64,000 nucleotides of DNA, taken from positions 806,001-870,000 of the forward strand of contig NC_091976.1 of assembly GCF_036711975.1 (NCBI RefSeq), in the 5' to 3' direction. The stretch's first letter is position 1. Every line of letters starts with the position of its first letter. The DNA is from Onthophagus taurus. Its lineage: Eukaryota; Arthropoda; Insecta; Coleoptera; Scarabaeidae. Shown here piece after piece: positions 32,100-42,720 of the stretch. Below the pieces are notes generated by a model that made no database searches, was not told the DNA's origin, and saw only the letters and a list, made by a program, of their open reading frames with translations. The translations under genes were made by a program, and so were the position numbers.

Positions 32100-32866
32100 T
32101 AAAAGGGATTTTGGGGATTAAAACCGTGGAAAGCGTGGTCCAGTCGGTGTCATCGACAACACATAGCTACACAATTCAACCCATCATATGAAAGCAAATG
32201 AAAAGCTACTTTCTCCTCTTTTCATTGTTTTAAAAGAATTTTCTGGTACGTTTGGACCGAGGGTAATAAATACAATGTTCAAAGCAGATAACATATTCGT
32301 CTTGGCATCAAAGTCTGGTAAACTGACTTCTGCTCATATGAAAAATTGACTACAAAATGTCTATTTCCCAAACACTGGACCCAAATCATTACTATTACTG
32401 GATTCTTGGAGTGGCCACTGCCCTGATATTATTAGTGAAGTAACTCCATCAGATGTTAAGTTTAAACATTTGTCTATACCTGCAGGGACAACAGGTCAAA
32501 TTCAACCCCTGAATGTATTTGGTTTTAGAATATGGAAAAATGTCATTAGAAGATTTTCTGATCAAGTTATTCTCTATCAGTACGATGTCAATTTGCATCA
32601 GCGAGATAATATTTTAAAATTGCAATCCTTAACGCAAAAACCAGTTGTCTTTCCCACGATTTATTAATGTTTCTAAATACGCCTGATTTGCATCTAGATA
32701 TATAGAGGAGAGACCAGAACAGTTTGAAAATCCCGTGGAGGTTTGCTTTTCCAATGAAAAACCTACGTGCGATATCTGTGGAGATATGGCTGTTATAACT
32801 TGTGCATGGTGTAAACAATCGTTGAGTTTAAAACATTTTTTTCATAATTTTCATTATTGCCAATAA
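32100..32866 (+). pseudogene. DDE_1 (pogo-like) transposase remnant with C-terminal zinc-binding motif
   Basis: In shifting frames: 'HTIQPII' (from about 32170), 'SSPLFIVLKEFSGTFGPRV', 'ADNIFVLASKSGKLTSAHM', 'LLLLDSWSGHCPDII' (second catalytic Asp), then 'LSIPAGTTGQIQPLNVFGF' and 'RIWKNVIRRFSD', corresponding to the GTTxxxQPLD block of DDE_1 with the Asp changed to Asn. A final frame (32768-32866) encodes CDICGDMAVITCAWC, then His-x5-His-x2-Cys and a stop, a compact zinc-binding tail. The N-terminal DNA-binding domain is not seen. Confidence 0.65.
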
Positions 32867-33616
32867 AAAAAGAAATTAAATTAATAATGTAGAATAGAAT
32901 TTGTGATAGTCAACCATTCTTTTGACAGTTACTTTTTAACTCATTACTAATAAATATTTATATAATTATCCTAACTTTTGTATTATTTAAATAGAATAAG
33001 GATAAAAAACATTTTTCTGTAGGAGTATGAAAGTTATTAGCGAAAATATATTTTATACCCCAAACTTCTAACCCTTGTAAGTTCTTACAATAGTACTATC
33101 TAACATATAAAAAAATCATCGTGGGAAATTGCAACAAAATCGACAAACAATTTTCGCAAAAAAAAATTGTTTTTGGGGTGGTTAGGGTAATTAACCCCAG
33201 CCACCCCTTAATGTCGTATATTGTCTATTTTACTGCGTAAATCTTAATTTACAACTAATTTATGGTTTTCTTCAAAATATTGTTCAAAAGTGTTACAGTT
33301 TATCACATTATTCTTATGCCTAGGTCACATGTAACGAGTACAGTGGCGAGACAGTGTACTCGGCCGAGCGCTCGACCTAGTACCAGGGCGAGACAGTCAC
33401 TCGGACCATGTTCTATTTACTGGACCGAGTGGGCACCCCCGGCACCCCCTGACTGGCTCGCTAGGCCGCTCGACAGGTGTAAACAACCACTCGGCTCGTG
33501 TTTGCACGTGTTTCACATGCGCGCGCACAGCGTCCACCCATGTGTTTGTAATTGCGTTTTATTTAGTATTCCTTTTTTATCGTTTCCTGAAGTTTGGTGA
33601 TTTCGTTATTAACAAT

Positions 33617-35362
33617 ATGGCTAACGTTAAATGGGACTGTGAAACCACAATTAAATTCATTCAATCATATAAATTACATCCATGTTTGTGGAACTTCGAG
33701 TCTTCGGAGTACAAAAATAAACAAAAACGAGACGCGGCATACGTTGCCATAGCCCAAGACATGAATATTGCTGGTTTTCGAATACAAGATGTTAAAAATA
33801 AAATTAAAAATTTAAGATCGACGTACAGTCAAGAATTAAAAAAATTGAATGATTCAAAAAAATCTGGTGCTGGTCTCGGCAATGTATATATTTCTAACAT
33901 AAAATGGCTTAAGGAAATGGAAGAAGTGTTCGTGAATGATTTAAGAAGAAAGACATACGAAAATGTAAGTATTTATTTATTTATTTTTATTTAGGTGTCT
34001 TGTAGTTTATAAGGAATTATGAAATCATTCTGTCTTGCCACGAAACAGCACCTGCATCACTAAAGAATTCGGCATATTTATCTCGAAGCTCCCTTGCTTG
34101 TCGTGCTGCATTATTGGTATTGTGATTGATAACAGATGGCAAGGGAGCTATGAGTTCTCTTCTCCAAGTCCCTTCAATAATGGTTCCTGTATCAATATCT
34201 TCTTCATCAACACAACCCTTTGGCAAGTAGTGGCTAGAACTTGTGAGACGTAACCAATTATGCAGAGCACACGAGGCCCGAATAATTTTATCGGTTGTAT
34301 CTACATCAGTTGGTATGGGTTTTGCAAAAATTCGAAACCTGCTTGCCAGTATACCAAACGCATTTTCAACGATTCGGCGTGCTCTGGATAATCGGTAATT
34401 GAATATTTTGTGTGTTCTTGTAAGATTTCTACCGCAGTATGGCTTCAATAAATAAGACTTTAATGGAAAGGCATCATCACCAACCAAAATACCACCTGTT
34501 GGTAACAAGTTATTTTCAAGGGAGCTACGTAATGCGCTGTCCCTAAAAATCCCACCATCCGAGTTTCTCCCATTTGCTCCAATATTGACATAGCGAAAAT
34601 TTTAGCGGAAAATTTTAGCGGAAAATTCCATCTAGTTCTGAAACCCGTTTCTATTTTCCGCCATTCTTCATGGTTCTCTGGTACCTGAAATAATCACAGA
34701 TTCTTTTTATTTTATAGACTAATACTTTGAATCAACCCAACCCAACCAACACAAATGCTGATGATCAAGAAAGTGTGTCTGCTATTCCCTTACAATCATG
34801 TAATCTTCAAGAAGTAGTAACTACAACCAGCGACACTACAATTACCACACCAACTATTTCAAATACTGGAAATACTCCACGGGCAAAGAAGAGGAGTAGG
34901 GATATAGTAAAAGCCATCTCTGATTTGAAATCCCTACACGAGGAAGTTAATTGTGTAGAAGAATCGGCATTTGACGTCTTCGGAAAGAGTGTTGCAATGC
35001 AACTGAAAGGTCTGTCGGTAGAGAATGCTCTGTTAGCACAATGCAGAATTCAAAGTATTCTAACCGAATTCGGGATAAAAGACTGTAAAGAGAAGACTGC
35101 GTCTCGTTTGTCTGTGTCGAATTACAGCAGCCGAACGCCATCTCCTGCATCTTCTTATGCTTCCGATACACATTTTAATGATTATTCATCTGGCGTACCA
35201 GTGAATCACAATACCGTAATAGATGTTCACCGAATTGATGACCCTCCCATGATATCTTCAGCAAGTCTTACACCCCTAGAGACCACTACTAATATTATAA
35301 CGTTAGCTATGACTGCCGCCTTGAACAACGACATAACAAGCGACAATGTACACTTTAAATAA
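33617..35362 (+). CDS. Harbinger-encoded MADF/BESS-like DNA-binding protein (2 exons)
   Basis: Exons 33617-33964 and 34718-35362 join in frame over a GT-AG intron to 330 residues. Residues 1-115 are a MADF (Myb/SANT-like) domain: 'VKWDCETTIKFIQSYKLHPC', 'KRDAAYVAIAQDMNI', 'KNKIKNLRSTYSQELKK' and 'KWLKEMEEVF'. The second exon has a Ser/Thr-rich linker, a basic 'RAKKRSRDI' and a BESS-like helical region ('FGKSVAMQLKGLSVENALLA'). In Harbinger elements such proteins help the transposase bind the element ends and enter the nucleus. The ATG at 33617 follows a good context (acaatATGG). Its intron contains the second exon of the transposase on the other strand. This gene looks intact. Confidence 0.85.
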
Positions 35363-36141
35363 ATTTAAAAATGTTATTCATTAAATTATCTTTATATTTA
35401 TTAGTACCTATCTCACAAGGACTTGAAATAGCTATTTGTGCAACAGGTTAGGAAAAGTTACTCTTTCCATTCTAGATTTGAGATTTTTATCAACGCGAAG
35501 CCAAATTAAAAAATACATAGTGAATGGAAAAAAAACTTTTCCTAATAAGTTGCATACAAGATTTTTTCTACTAGAGTTTAAAAAATTGCTAATAAATTAA
35601 TACATTTTAAGAAACAAGGTATTTTTTTAGGATTTCTCCGAACTGTAGTTGAAAAGAATAGTGTTTTCACACAACCCTGCAAAAAATCACTTACCTTTAA
35701 AAATTTCTCCAAATACGTAGATATTGCATCCATTACTTCTGGTATTAGTGATGATATTGCACCCCGAGATATTCGATAAAAGGCTTGTAAATACCGGTAG
35801 CTGAGCCCTGTTGCCAAATAAGTTAAAGCTACTTGCAATTTAATCTTCGCAGGTATAGCTTTTCTCATGATAGTATCTTGTTTTTGTATCATTGGAGTAA
35901 TATTTTCCAACAACGTATTGAAATGTTCTATATCAAGTCTCAGAAGCGATCTAAATTCATCAGGATCTTCTGATTGCAATTCATTGAAAAGGGTGTTTGT
36001 AGCACCAAGATCTGATCTCCTTAAAATCCATTGTCTTGTCCAAACACGTCTATCTTCTTCGCGCAATAATTTATTTAATTCCTCTATTAAGAGCGGTATA
36101 AGTAACTTAGTACATTTTTTAATATACATTTTACGGTCCAT
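34017..36141 (-). pseudogene. Harbinger transposase (DDE_4), internally deleted
   Basis: Exon 1 is 36141-35695 ('MDRKMYIKKC' to 'TYLEKFLK', donor gtaagtg). Exon 2 starts at 34684 ('VPENHEEWRKI') and runs to 34017. Exon 1 holds the helical N-terminal region ('KIKLQVALTYLATGLSYRYL'). Exon 2 breaks off after 'RWNFP'; the block with the first catalytic Asp (IDGKH) is gone and the frame resumes shifted at 'GANGRNSDGGIFRDSALRSS'. The second Asp (GDDAFPLKSYLLKPY) and the Glu region (NYRLSRARRIVENAFGILA) are kept. A short duplication 'aaattttccgct' marks the deletion point near 34600. Exon 2 lies in the intron of the MADF gene, and the intron of this gene contains MADF exon 2. Confidence 0.88.
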
Positions 36142-36758
36142 GTTCCGATACGCAACTACAGATTTTCGACTGTAGCTTCGATAACAAACTGAACTTATTC
36201 TTCATAAAAGTCGAAAACAGAAAAATACGTGTAAACACTTACTCGGCCACGCCACTCTCTCGGCCTAGTGACATTTTACTGTCTCGCCACTATACTCGTT
36301 ACGTGTGATCTAAGCATTAAGGAAAGGGGTTATCTATAATACCCCGTAATTTTGCAGGGAATGGTCAGAGGCTAATAAGAAAAAACACGTCATTAATATT
36401 TTTAAACGTACTATAAGGACACATAATATCGTCAAAATCGACAGGGTAGTTTTTAAAATATTCCAAAAAACTAGGGGTAGTTTACCCCCTGAAGCCCTCA
36501 GATATATGTGTGATATATCAATGGAAAGTTCTTTGAAAATGAATATCAGTTTACATTTACCACATTTCGATAGCTGCTTTTGTCTTCAAGCTATACGAAA
36601 ATATATTCCGTTCGCCCCGATTTCCAACCCTTATAACTCGCCCCAGGGGCTTAATTAGCACGTATAAAAAAATACGTAAACCTTATTTTTGGCCATACTA
36701 TCGCTGTACCAAATTTCAACAAAATCGGTGAGGGACAGTTCTGATACTTCCCTTGTAA

Positions 36759-37030
36759 GAACCTGTAGATATGCAGGCACTTTTCCAGATGATACCAAGA
36801 TCAAAGTAAGGATATACAAAGGCTGCGTCAGCTCAACAGTGACAGTGCGGAGGTGCGAGCAGTCACAGTGGAAACTAGAAACTAGTAGGAGACTCCGGAA
36901 CGAGCACGTATCACGAGTGGAAAGGAATATACTGCCAAGAATCGCAAGAAATTTCACGTCAGCATCCATAAGATCGCCAAGGAAAGATGTTCCATTTCTT
37001 GGCACCCATTCGCATCACAAGAAATACAGG
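36759..37030 (+). other. Open frame at the insertion target of the 5.5-kb element, unrecognised
   Basis: Downstream of the TAA duplication the plus strand stays open ('CRYAGTFPDDTKIKVRIYKG' to 'GTHSHHKKYR'), and the frame is continuous with the open frame upstream of the insertion (ending at 31196 with 'NRWEA'), if the element is removed. A possible donor 'gtaaaac' follows at 37028. Host exon or older transposon; I cannot tell. Confidence 0.3.
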
Positions 37031-37033
37031 TAA

Positions 37034-37734
37034 AACAAAATCCGCTTTATGGTTTCCGCAAAAAAAAGAAGCTTCAATACCTATTATTATCCGATAAAAG
37101 TAATTATTCAGGAAATATTGATCGGAAGTATTAACGGATTTTAACTATTAAAAACTATTAAGTTTATAAAAAAATATAAAAAAAAGTTTAAACGGAAACT
37201 AATTGTTTATTCATGTTATAGTATATTATTGTCATAATTTTAGTTTTTTTTTAATATAATAAAACAAAATATTTTGGAGGAATTTCGCAATATGAGCACA
37301 TCAACAGGTTTCTCTCGTCTTGACGTATTTTTCAACCTTTATGCAGCGTATGAGGAATCTGAACTAGTAATTGCCCATCGCTACCTATACATTTTCCTCA
37401 CCTGCCTGATAATTTGTGAATTGCTATTGTAAAAGCTTCAATCGTTTCCTTGACCAGCTATGCTGTATGATAATGCATTATCATAAAAGAAGATCCTTTT
37501 ATGTTACCTTTTTTGATATTCTTATAGTTTTTCACACACAGCTTTATTCAAATCGATTGTTTGTTATCTATCTATAACTTTTATATAAATTAAGTTAATT
37601 AAACTTTATAACATGTTTTCAATTATATTAAATATATAAAGTATAATTAAACAAACAATAAAAATACAATCTGATTTAAATAATAATATTAATTATAAGA
37701 GTTTTGATTTAATTTCAACGAGTACATAAAAACA
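37034..37734. other. AT-rich spacer, 3' flank of phosphatase-like gene A
   Basis: No coding sequence recognised on either strand. AT-rich with several poly-T runs. Confidence 0.4.
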
Positions 37735-38823
37735 TTACAAGTTAAGAATATTTACTAAGTGTCCTATGGATTCTATATAAAAATCCGGTATTAAATCTTT
37801 ATCTTCCTTTGTCTTAGATTTGAGCAATTTTTCAACATCTTCTAATTTAGTAACTCCTGTTAGAACTAACAACGTTTGAAAACCACATCGTGTACCAAAC
37901 AATATATCAGTGTTCAATCTGAAACAACATCAAATAAAAATTAAACTTGTACCCTTAAAAACAAGTACCCGTCTCCAATAACTAAAGTCTTCTCAGCATC
38001 TAGTTTATAGTTTTTCATAAGAAAATCCGCAGCAAACCGATTAGGTTTACCAATAATATGAGCTGTTCTTTGAGTACATCTTTCTAAAGCTTTAACAATA
38101 CAACCAGCACCAGGTACTTTTAATGTTTCATTAAAAGAAACACTATCGTCCGAATTACAAGCAAGGAATAAAATCGCCGGATTTGATAAATAAGCACTTG
38201 CGCTTAAAAGTTTCTGATAAGATAAATGTTGATCTAAACCTATTAAAACCGCACCAACTAACGGGTCTGTATGAATATTTAACGACGAATTTATAAAAGG
38301 GCCCGGCTAAAACAACTTATTTAAAGTATTTAAATAGAATTTAACTCCATAATGGTACCCCATAACCAACATATTCAAAGCCAGCCGAAGCTAATTCTTT
38401 AAGCAATCCTTCAGATCCAATAACAAAAATTTTCTTTTCAAATCTGATCTCTTTTAAATATTCCGCTGCTAAATATGGAGATGTTAACATCTCCTCCTTA
38501 AAAATAACATTTTAATTACGTACACAACTCAAATGTAAATTCATTTAACGAATGGTTGTTTAAACCTTTAATAAATCAAAACCTTCATTATGAGCTCTAC
38601 CAACTATTTCTTCGCGAGTTTTCGATGACGTATTCGCTAGAAAAAAAAGTTTCTTTCCAATTTGTCTAAAACTCGTAATGGACTCTTGCGAATTATCGAT
38701 AGTATGAGTTTGCGTCCAAATAACTCCATCAATAGATACAATAACCGTGTCAAATGATTCTATAAATGATTTAATTGTTGTATTTTTTAATGTTAGCAAA
38801 TTTAAGGGTTTTTCTCTTGACAT
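37735..38823 (-). CDS. Phosphoglycolate-phosphatase-like HAD protein without the nucleophilic Asp (4 exons)
   Basis: Exons (minus) 38823-38566, 38496-38359, 38306-37969 and 37918-37735 join in frame to 305 residues, the usual length of the PGP/4-nitrophenylphosphatase family. HAD motifs in order: motif I '[10 protein letters not shown]', motif II 'FLANTSS', the C2 cap ('GPFINSS' to '[13 protein letters not shown]'), motif III 'HIIGKPNRF', motif IV '[14 protein letters not shown]', then 'TLLVLTGVT'. In active members motif I is D-x-D-G; here it is S30-I-D32-G, so the residue that carries the phospho-intermediate is Ser. The rest is well kept, which argues for a functional pseudophosphatase rather than decay. 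Introns are 47-69 bp. The paralogue at 56.2-57.0 kb retains the Asp. All donors are GT; that of exon 1 (gtttaa) is weak. Confidence 0.85.
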
Positions 38824-38959
38824 TATTTTGTTGCAACACTAATCAAACTTTTTAATTTTCATGTTACATGTTTTACTGTAATAAATTTTTGATAATGTAG
38901 ATGTCAAACTTGACATAATTTAAAGCAGAATATATAGGGAGGCGCTAAATTATGGATAA

Positions 38960-39080
38960 CGTTAGGAGAAATTTTACACGAATTTTTAGCAACACTCTTC
39001 AATAGGTTGACTCTTCAAGTTGGAAGGAGATAACATTCCAGAACATTGCACATAGCTTACATCAGCTCGAGGTTGCGCGT
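38960..39080 (+). pseudogene. Non-LTR reverse transcriptase fragment
   Basis: Reads 'ATLFNRLTLQVG' and, after a stop, 'HIAYISS', resembling LFN-x-x...IPxDWxxxYIS of RTE-type elements; a related copy is on the minus strand at about 17985-18065. Confidence 0.4.
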
Positions 39081-39753
39081 GCTGCATTTATCCAACTATT
39101 TATTAATTAATATCATAAAAACGAATTAAATAATATTTGTTTTTTTAGCTCTATCAGAAAATGATAAAAAAACAAAGTTAACCCATTTTCTGGAAAAACT
39201 AAAAGTGATAAACAATTTTTTATGCAAAACTATTTGGATTAACAAAAAATAAAAATCGACGTGTTTCGGCTCATGACGACATTTCGAACCGTACTGCATA
39301 TACGACGCCTTCACTAACTAAGTTAGAAAAGAGACAACAAATATGAGATATGTATGCATGGAGAAGACAAGCAAAATGGAAATGAGAAGCGCATGTTGGT
39401 TTTTGTCTACTTAATGACATGATAATAACAAACACATTTTATGAACACAAAGATACATACATAAAGAGAAAAAGTTGATAATTGAGACATAAAGGAATTA
39501 GGCAGGAACCGGAGGTAGAGGTGGACGAAGGAATAGGGAAAAGATTTATCGGACGCCGTCAGGCATAAGGATCTGGAGAAGAAGAAGAAGAAGGAAACCT
39601 AGGTAAACCCAAAAGGAAAAAATGTCTAACAACTGTTAATCAAGAAAGAATAATAATCAGAATCAAGAAAGTTAAATGGAACAAAATATCTATCCAAAAA
39701 ATAAAGTCATGGAGATGGCAGAACAAATGTAGACAAAGCAGAAACATGTACTA
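39081..39753. other. Spacer
   Basis: No coding sequence recognised. A purine-rich tract with GAA repeats lies at about 39570-39595. Confidence 0.4.
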
Positions 39754-40401
39754 CAGGTGTCCCAATTTCGATGTCCGCATAGGCTATCCCCGAAACTAAA
39801 AGAGATAGAAAAAAAGTAGCTTACATGTCATGATCTCGTTTTTCGAGAAAATGTGAATGCCGAAAACTCCGAACAGCTATCGTCTTTTGTTTTCGCCCTA
39901 TCGGCAAAAACTGAAAATTTTGCAAAAACGACAATCGCGAATATCTCACTTATTATCATAGATGGAGTATTATAAATAAAACATTATATGGGCAACTTTT
40001 TACGAAGAATTCAGTGGCGTAGGTAGAATTTTTTTCCCATCATTTATTTTCGAGATTTTAGACGTAACTTTATTTTTTTAAATGGAAACCATAGTTGGCT
40101 ATGACTTAAAATAATTTGTTATTTTCTTCTGATAACAAATATATATAGTTTGTGGGGTATATTTCTTATAGTTATTGAATAATTAACAAAAATTCATTTT
40201 GTTCTATCTAAAACTAATGTATGTATTTAAAAGTTAATGTTGCTATGGTGATAACCATACATACTATGATGGAACATAATGTATCAAATAATTGTCGAAG
40301 TTTGTATTTAAAAATTTGATAACAACTCTGGCATTATGTGCTGGTACGATGCACCAGCATGTTAAGTGTCAAAGTATAACAAAACTGAATAAAACTTTAC
40401 A

Positions 40402-41400
40402 ATGAATTTCGAAAATTATGAAAAATGTTACATGATGGAATGCTATATGTTATCAGATAAGAATGCGACGTTAGCCGCGGAATTTTATTTCACAAGATAT
40501 CCAGAAAGAAGACAACCGCACGTAAGAACCTTCAGCCGGTTAGCAGAAAATTTAATAGATATTTGGTCCTTCCCCAAACCACATACAAAAACATACCCAA
40601 CCCAAAAGCCGCTGCTCCCGAATATAAAAGAAAAATAAGTATAAACCATACAAAGCGGGACTAACTCATTATTTACGTGACGGAGATGTCAATCGAAGAT
40701 TAGAATTTTGTAATGATATTTAAAAAAATTAAATAATTTGCTGTTTGTTCAAAATGTTATCTGGACCGATGAAGTCTCTGAGTGTTCAAAGAAGATAATA
40801 GAATTTTCGTATATAGTATCTACCATAAAAACTTAAACTCAGGGAAATACCTCAATATATTAAGGTAGCACATTGAGCCTTTGGTCGACAATTTGCCACT
40901 AAATATGTCTCAAATGATATATTTTCAATATGACGGAGCACCAGCACATAATGCCAGAGTTGTTAGTGAATTTTTAAATACTACTACAAACTCAAGGACA
41001 ATAGAATCTAACAGGACTGCTACATCCCTTGTTGTGACAGTCTACTCGCAAACTACGTTACACCATTTTCCACGCCCAGCTGTTGTTATGGTCTATGCGT
41101 TTGCTGTGTGTTTTTAGAGGTTATATCCTAGACGTATTCATATTAGTTTTGAAGTTTTATGTTTTTAGACGTATTAATGTCTATCCTATAACCTCTAAAA
41201 ACATAGACAGTTATCTACCAGGCGTGGCAAATAGTGTGACGTAGAGTGCGGGCAACCAACCCGTAGTCGACTACAAAAATACAATGGATGTAGCAGTCCT
41301 GTTAGATTCTACTGTCCTTGCTACAAACTTTGCCAATAATTGGAAACAATGCTTTCCCTCATGGTATGGTTATCACCATAACAACATTAAGTTTTAAATA
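40402..41400 (+). pseudogene. DUF4817-type mariner transposase remnant
   Basis: Pieces in order: 'MNFENYEKCYMMECYMLSD' and 'AAEFYFTRYPERRQPHVRTF' (DUF4817-like, 40402-40560), 'NVIWTDEV' after a frameshift (about 40755, first catalytic Asp), 'DNLPLNMSQMIYFQYDGAPA' followed by 'HNARVVSEFLNTTTN' (second Asp, 40884-40992), then the MITE, then 'NFANNWKQCFPS'. The third catalytic block is deleted. Confidence 0.75.
40993..41320. mobile_element. 328-bp MITE with 9-bp target duplication
   Basis: Inverted ends CAAGGACAATAGAATC and GATTCTACTGTCCTTG; similarity extends about 85 bp inward. Flanked by perfect CTACAAACT at 40984-40992 and 41321-41329. Centre near 41150 contains a second hairpin around 'agaggttatatcctagacg'. 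Long ends and a 9-bp duplication suggest a Mutator-like (MULE) origin; this is inference. Confidence 0.8.
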
Positions 41401-41964
41401 CATAGAATAGTTTTAGAAAGAAAAATAAATTGATACATTATATTCCATCATAGTATGTATGGTTACCACCATAGCAACATTAACTTTTAAATACATACAT
41501 TAGATTTAGATGGAACAAAATGAATTTTTGTTAATTATTCCACAACTATAAGAAACATACCCCACAAACTATATATATTTGTTATCAGAAGAAAATAACA
41601 AATTATTTTAAGTCATAGCCAACTATGGTTTCCATTTAAAAAAATAAAGTTACGTCTAAAATCTCGAAAATAAAAGATGGGAAAAAAATTCTACCTACGC
41701 CACTGAATTCTTCGTAAAAAGTTGCCGATATAATGTTTTATTTATAATACTCCATCTTTGATAATAAGTGAGATATTCGCGATTGTCGTTTTCGCAAAAT
41801 TTTCAGTTTTTGCCGATAGGGCGAAAACAAAAGACGATAGCTGTTCGGAGTTTTCGGCATTAGCATTTTCTTGAAAAACGAGATCATGACATGTAAGCTA
41901 CTTTTTTTCTATCTCTTTTAGTTTCGGAGATAGCCTATGCGGACATCGAAATTGGGACACCCTG

Positions 41965-42539
41965 CACATGGCTTTTCTGGACTTCATCAGAAAATGAGAC
42001 AATTGTTGACAAAATGTTAATAGGATACCGAAACCTACAAAAAGTGTATCTGGGACAATGCGCATTAGCAGAGTAGTGTAAATACATACACCTATGGTAG
42101 AAGGAGAATCAGTAGTGCAAGACGATGAACGAAGTGTTCCCTGAACATCTAAAGCCACCCTGATTGTACCTTCTAAAGGTTTTACAGGTTCTACCGGTAA
42201 GGAAATAACCTAGATTCACTTCGGAATCTAATGACACGTTTGAATAAATACACATTTCTAACACAACTAGAGATTGAATTTTCTAGAATTACAAGGCAGA
42301 GTAATAGTAACCCTTTTTAGTAAATTTACATTTAGATGCACGCAGAACAATAAATCCTTTTCTTACCAACAAGAACATCAGTTGGCGGGTATTCAGAGAT
42401 GCCTTAGATATCTCAATCCACACCCAAATTCCCCTCAAATCGTATTCAGAAAGTTGTATGGGTTACAACACCGGCACTTAAACACACGGACGGAATTGAA
42501 TACTTATCCAAATCATATATTATAGCAAATGACAAAAAA
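41965..42539. other. Spacer, unassigned
   Basis: A frame at 42274-42525 (83 codons) resembles nothing I know. No repeat recognised. Confidence 0.3.
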
Positions 42540-42720
42540 GAGAAAGTTAAGAAAAAATGGAGAACCCGCTCATTGCACGACAACTCATTCGCGCCGCTCG
42601 CAAATTAAGAAATGCCCTATCTGCGTCCAAAAACACATCTATACGACGCAACCAGGAAAGTTTAAAAAATTCAGCTTGAACAAACTACTCTTTATGGGAA
42701 ATTAACAAGTCCAAAAATCT
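42540..42720 (+). pseudogene. Non-LTR ORF2 linker fragment
   Basis: Ends in 'NYSLWEINKSKNL', the YSLWKxTKK motif that precedes the RT in jockey-type ORF2, after a basic stretch. The neighbouring RT remnant is on the opposite strand, so this is a separate fragment. Confidence 0.4.

Larger units (their letters stand above)
33317..36316. mobile_element. PIF/Harbinger element nested in the right arm of the DDE_1 element
   Basis: A 3000-bp element with TTA duplications (33314-33316, 36317-36319). Inverted ends TGCCTAGGTCACATGTAACG and TGCTTAGATCACACGTAACG continue as GAGTA(C/T)AGTGGCGAGACAGT. TTA targets, ~40-bp ends and two genes (MADF/Myb-like protein and DDE_4 transposase) define Harbinger. 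The left subterminal part is GC-rich with repeated 'ctcgg' and 'gcgagacagt' motifs. Confidence 0.92.
31200..36755. mobile_element. DDE_1-type DNA transposon with ~875-bp inverted arms, carrying a Harbinger element
   Basis: Ends CAAGGGAAGTATCAGAAC... and its inverse, flanked by TAA at 31197-31199 and 36756-36758. The left arm is 31200 to about 32076. The right arm runs from about 32880 to 36755 but is split at 33316/36317 by a 3.0-kb Harbinger element. Removing that gives ~873 bp, matching the left arm. Between the arms is a decayed transposase gene. The empty element would be about 2.55 kb, two thirds of it inverted repeat. Confidence 0.85.
39754..41964. mobile_element. Mariner-type element (DUF4817 class) with ~600-bp inverted arms, carrying a MITE
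   Basis: Starts CAGGTGTCCCAATTTCG and ends CGAAATTGGGACACCCTG. The left flank is TA; the right flank is CA, presumably mutated. Arms about 39754-40340 and 41370-41964 are inverted copies. A transposase relic lies between, interrupted by a 328-bp MITE. A shorter relative is at 62753-63749. Confidence 0.85.

Noticed and set aside
36655-37005. 116-codon minus-strand frame
   Set aside because: It spans the end of the fold-back element and the target flank; half of it also occurs in the other arm, so it is not a gene.
41986-42000. CTGATGA on the minus strand as a further hammerhead core
   Set aside because: No GAAA with flanking stems at the right distance, and it is not in a Penelope element.
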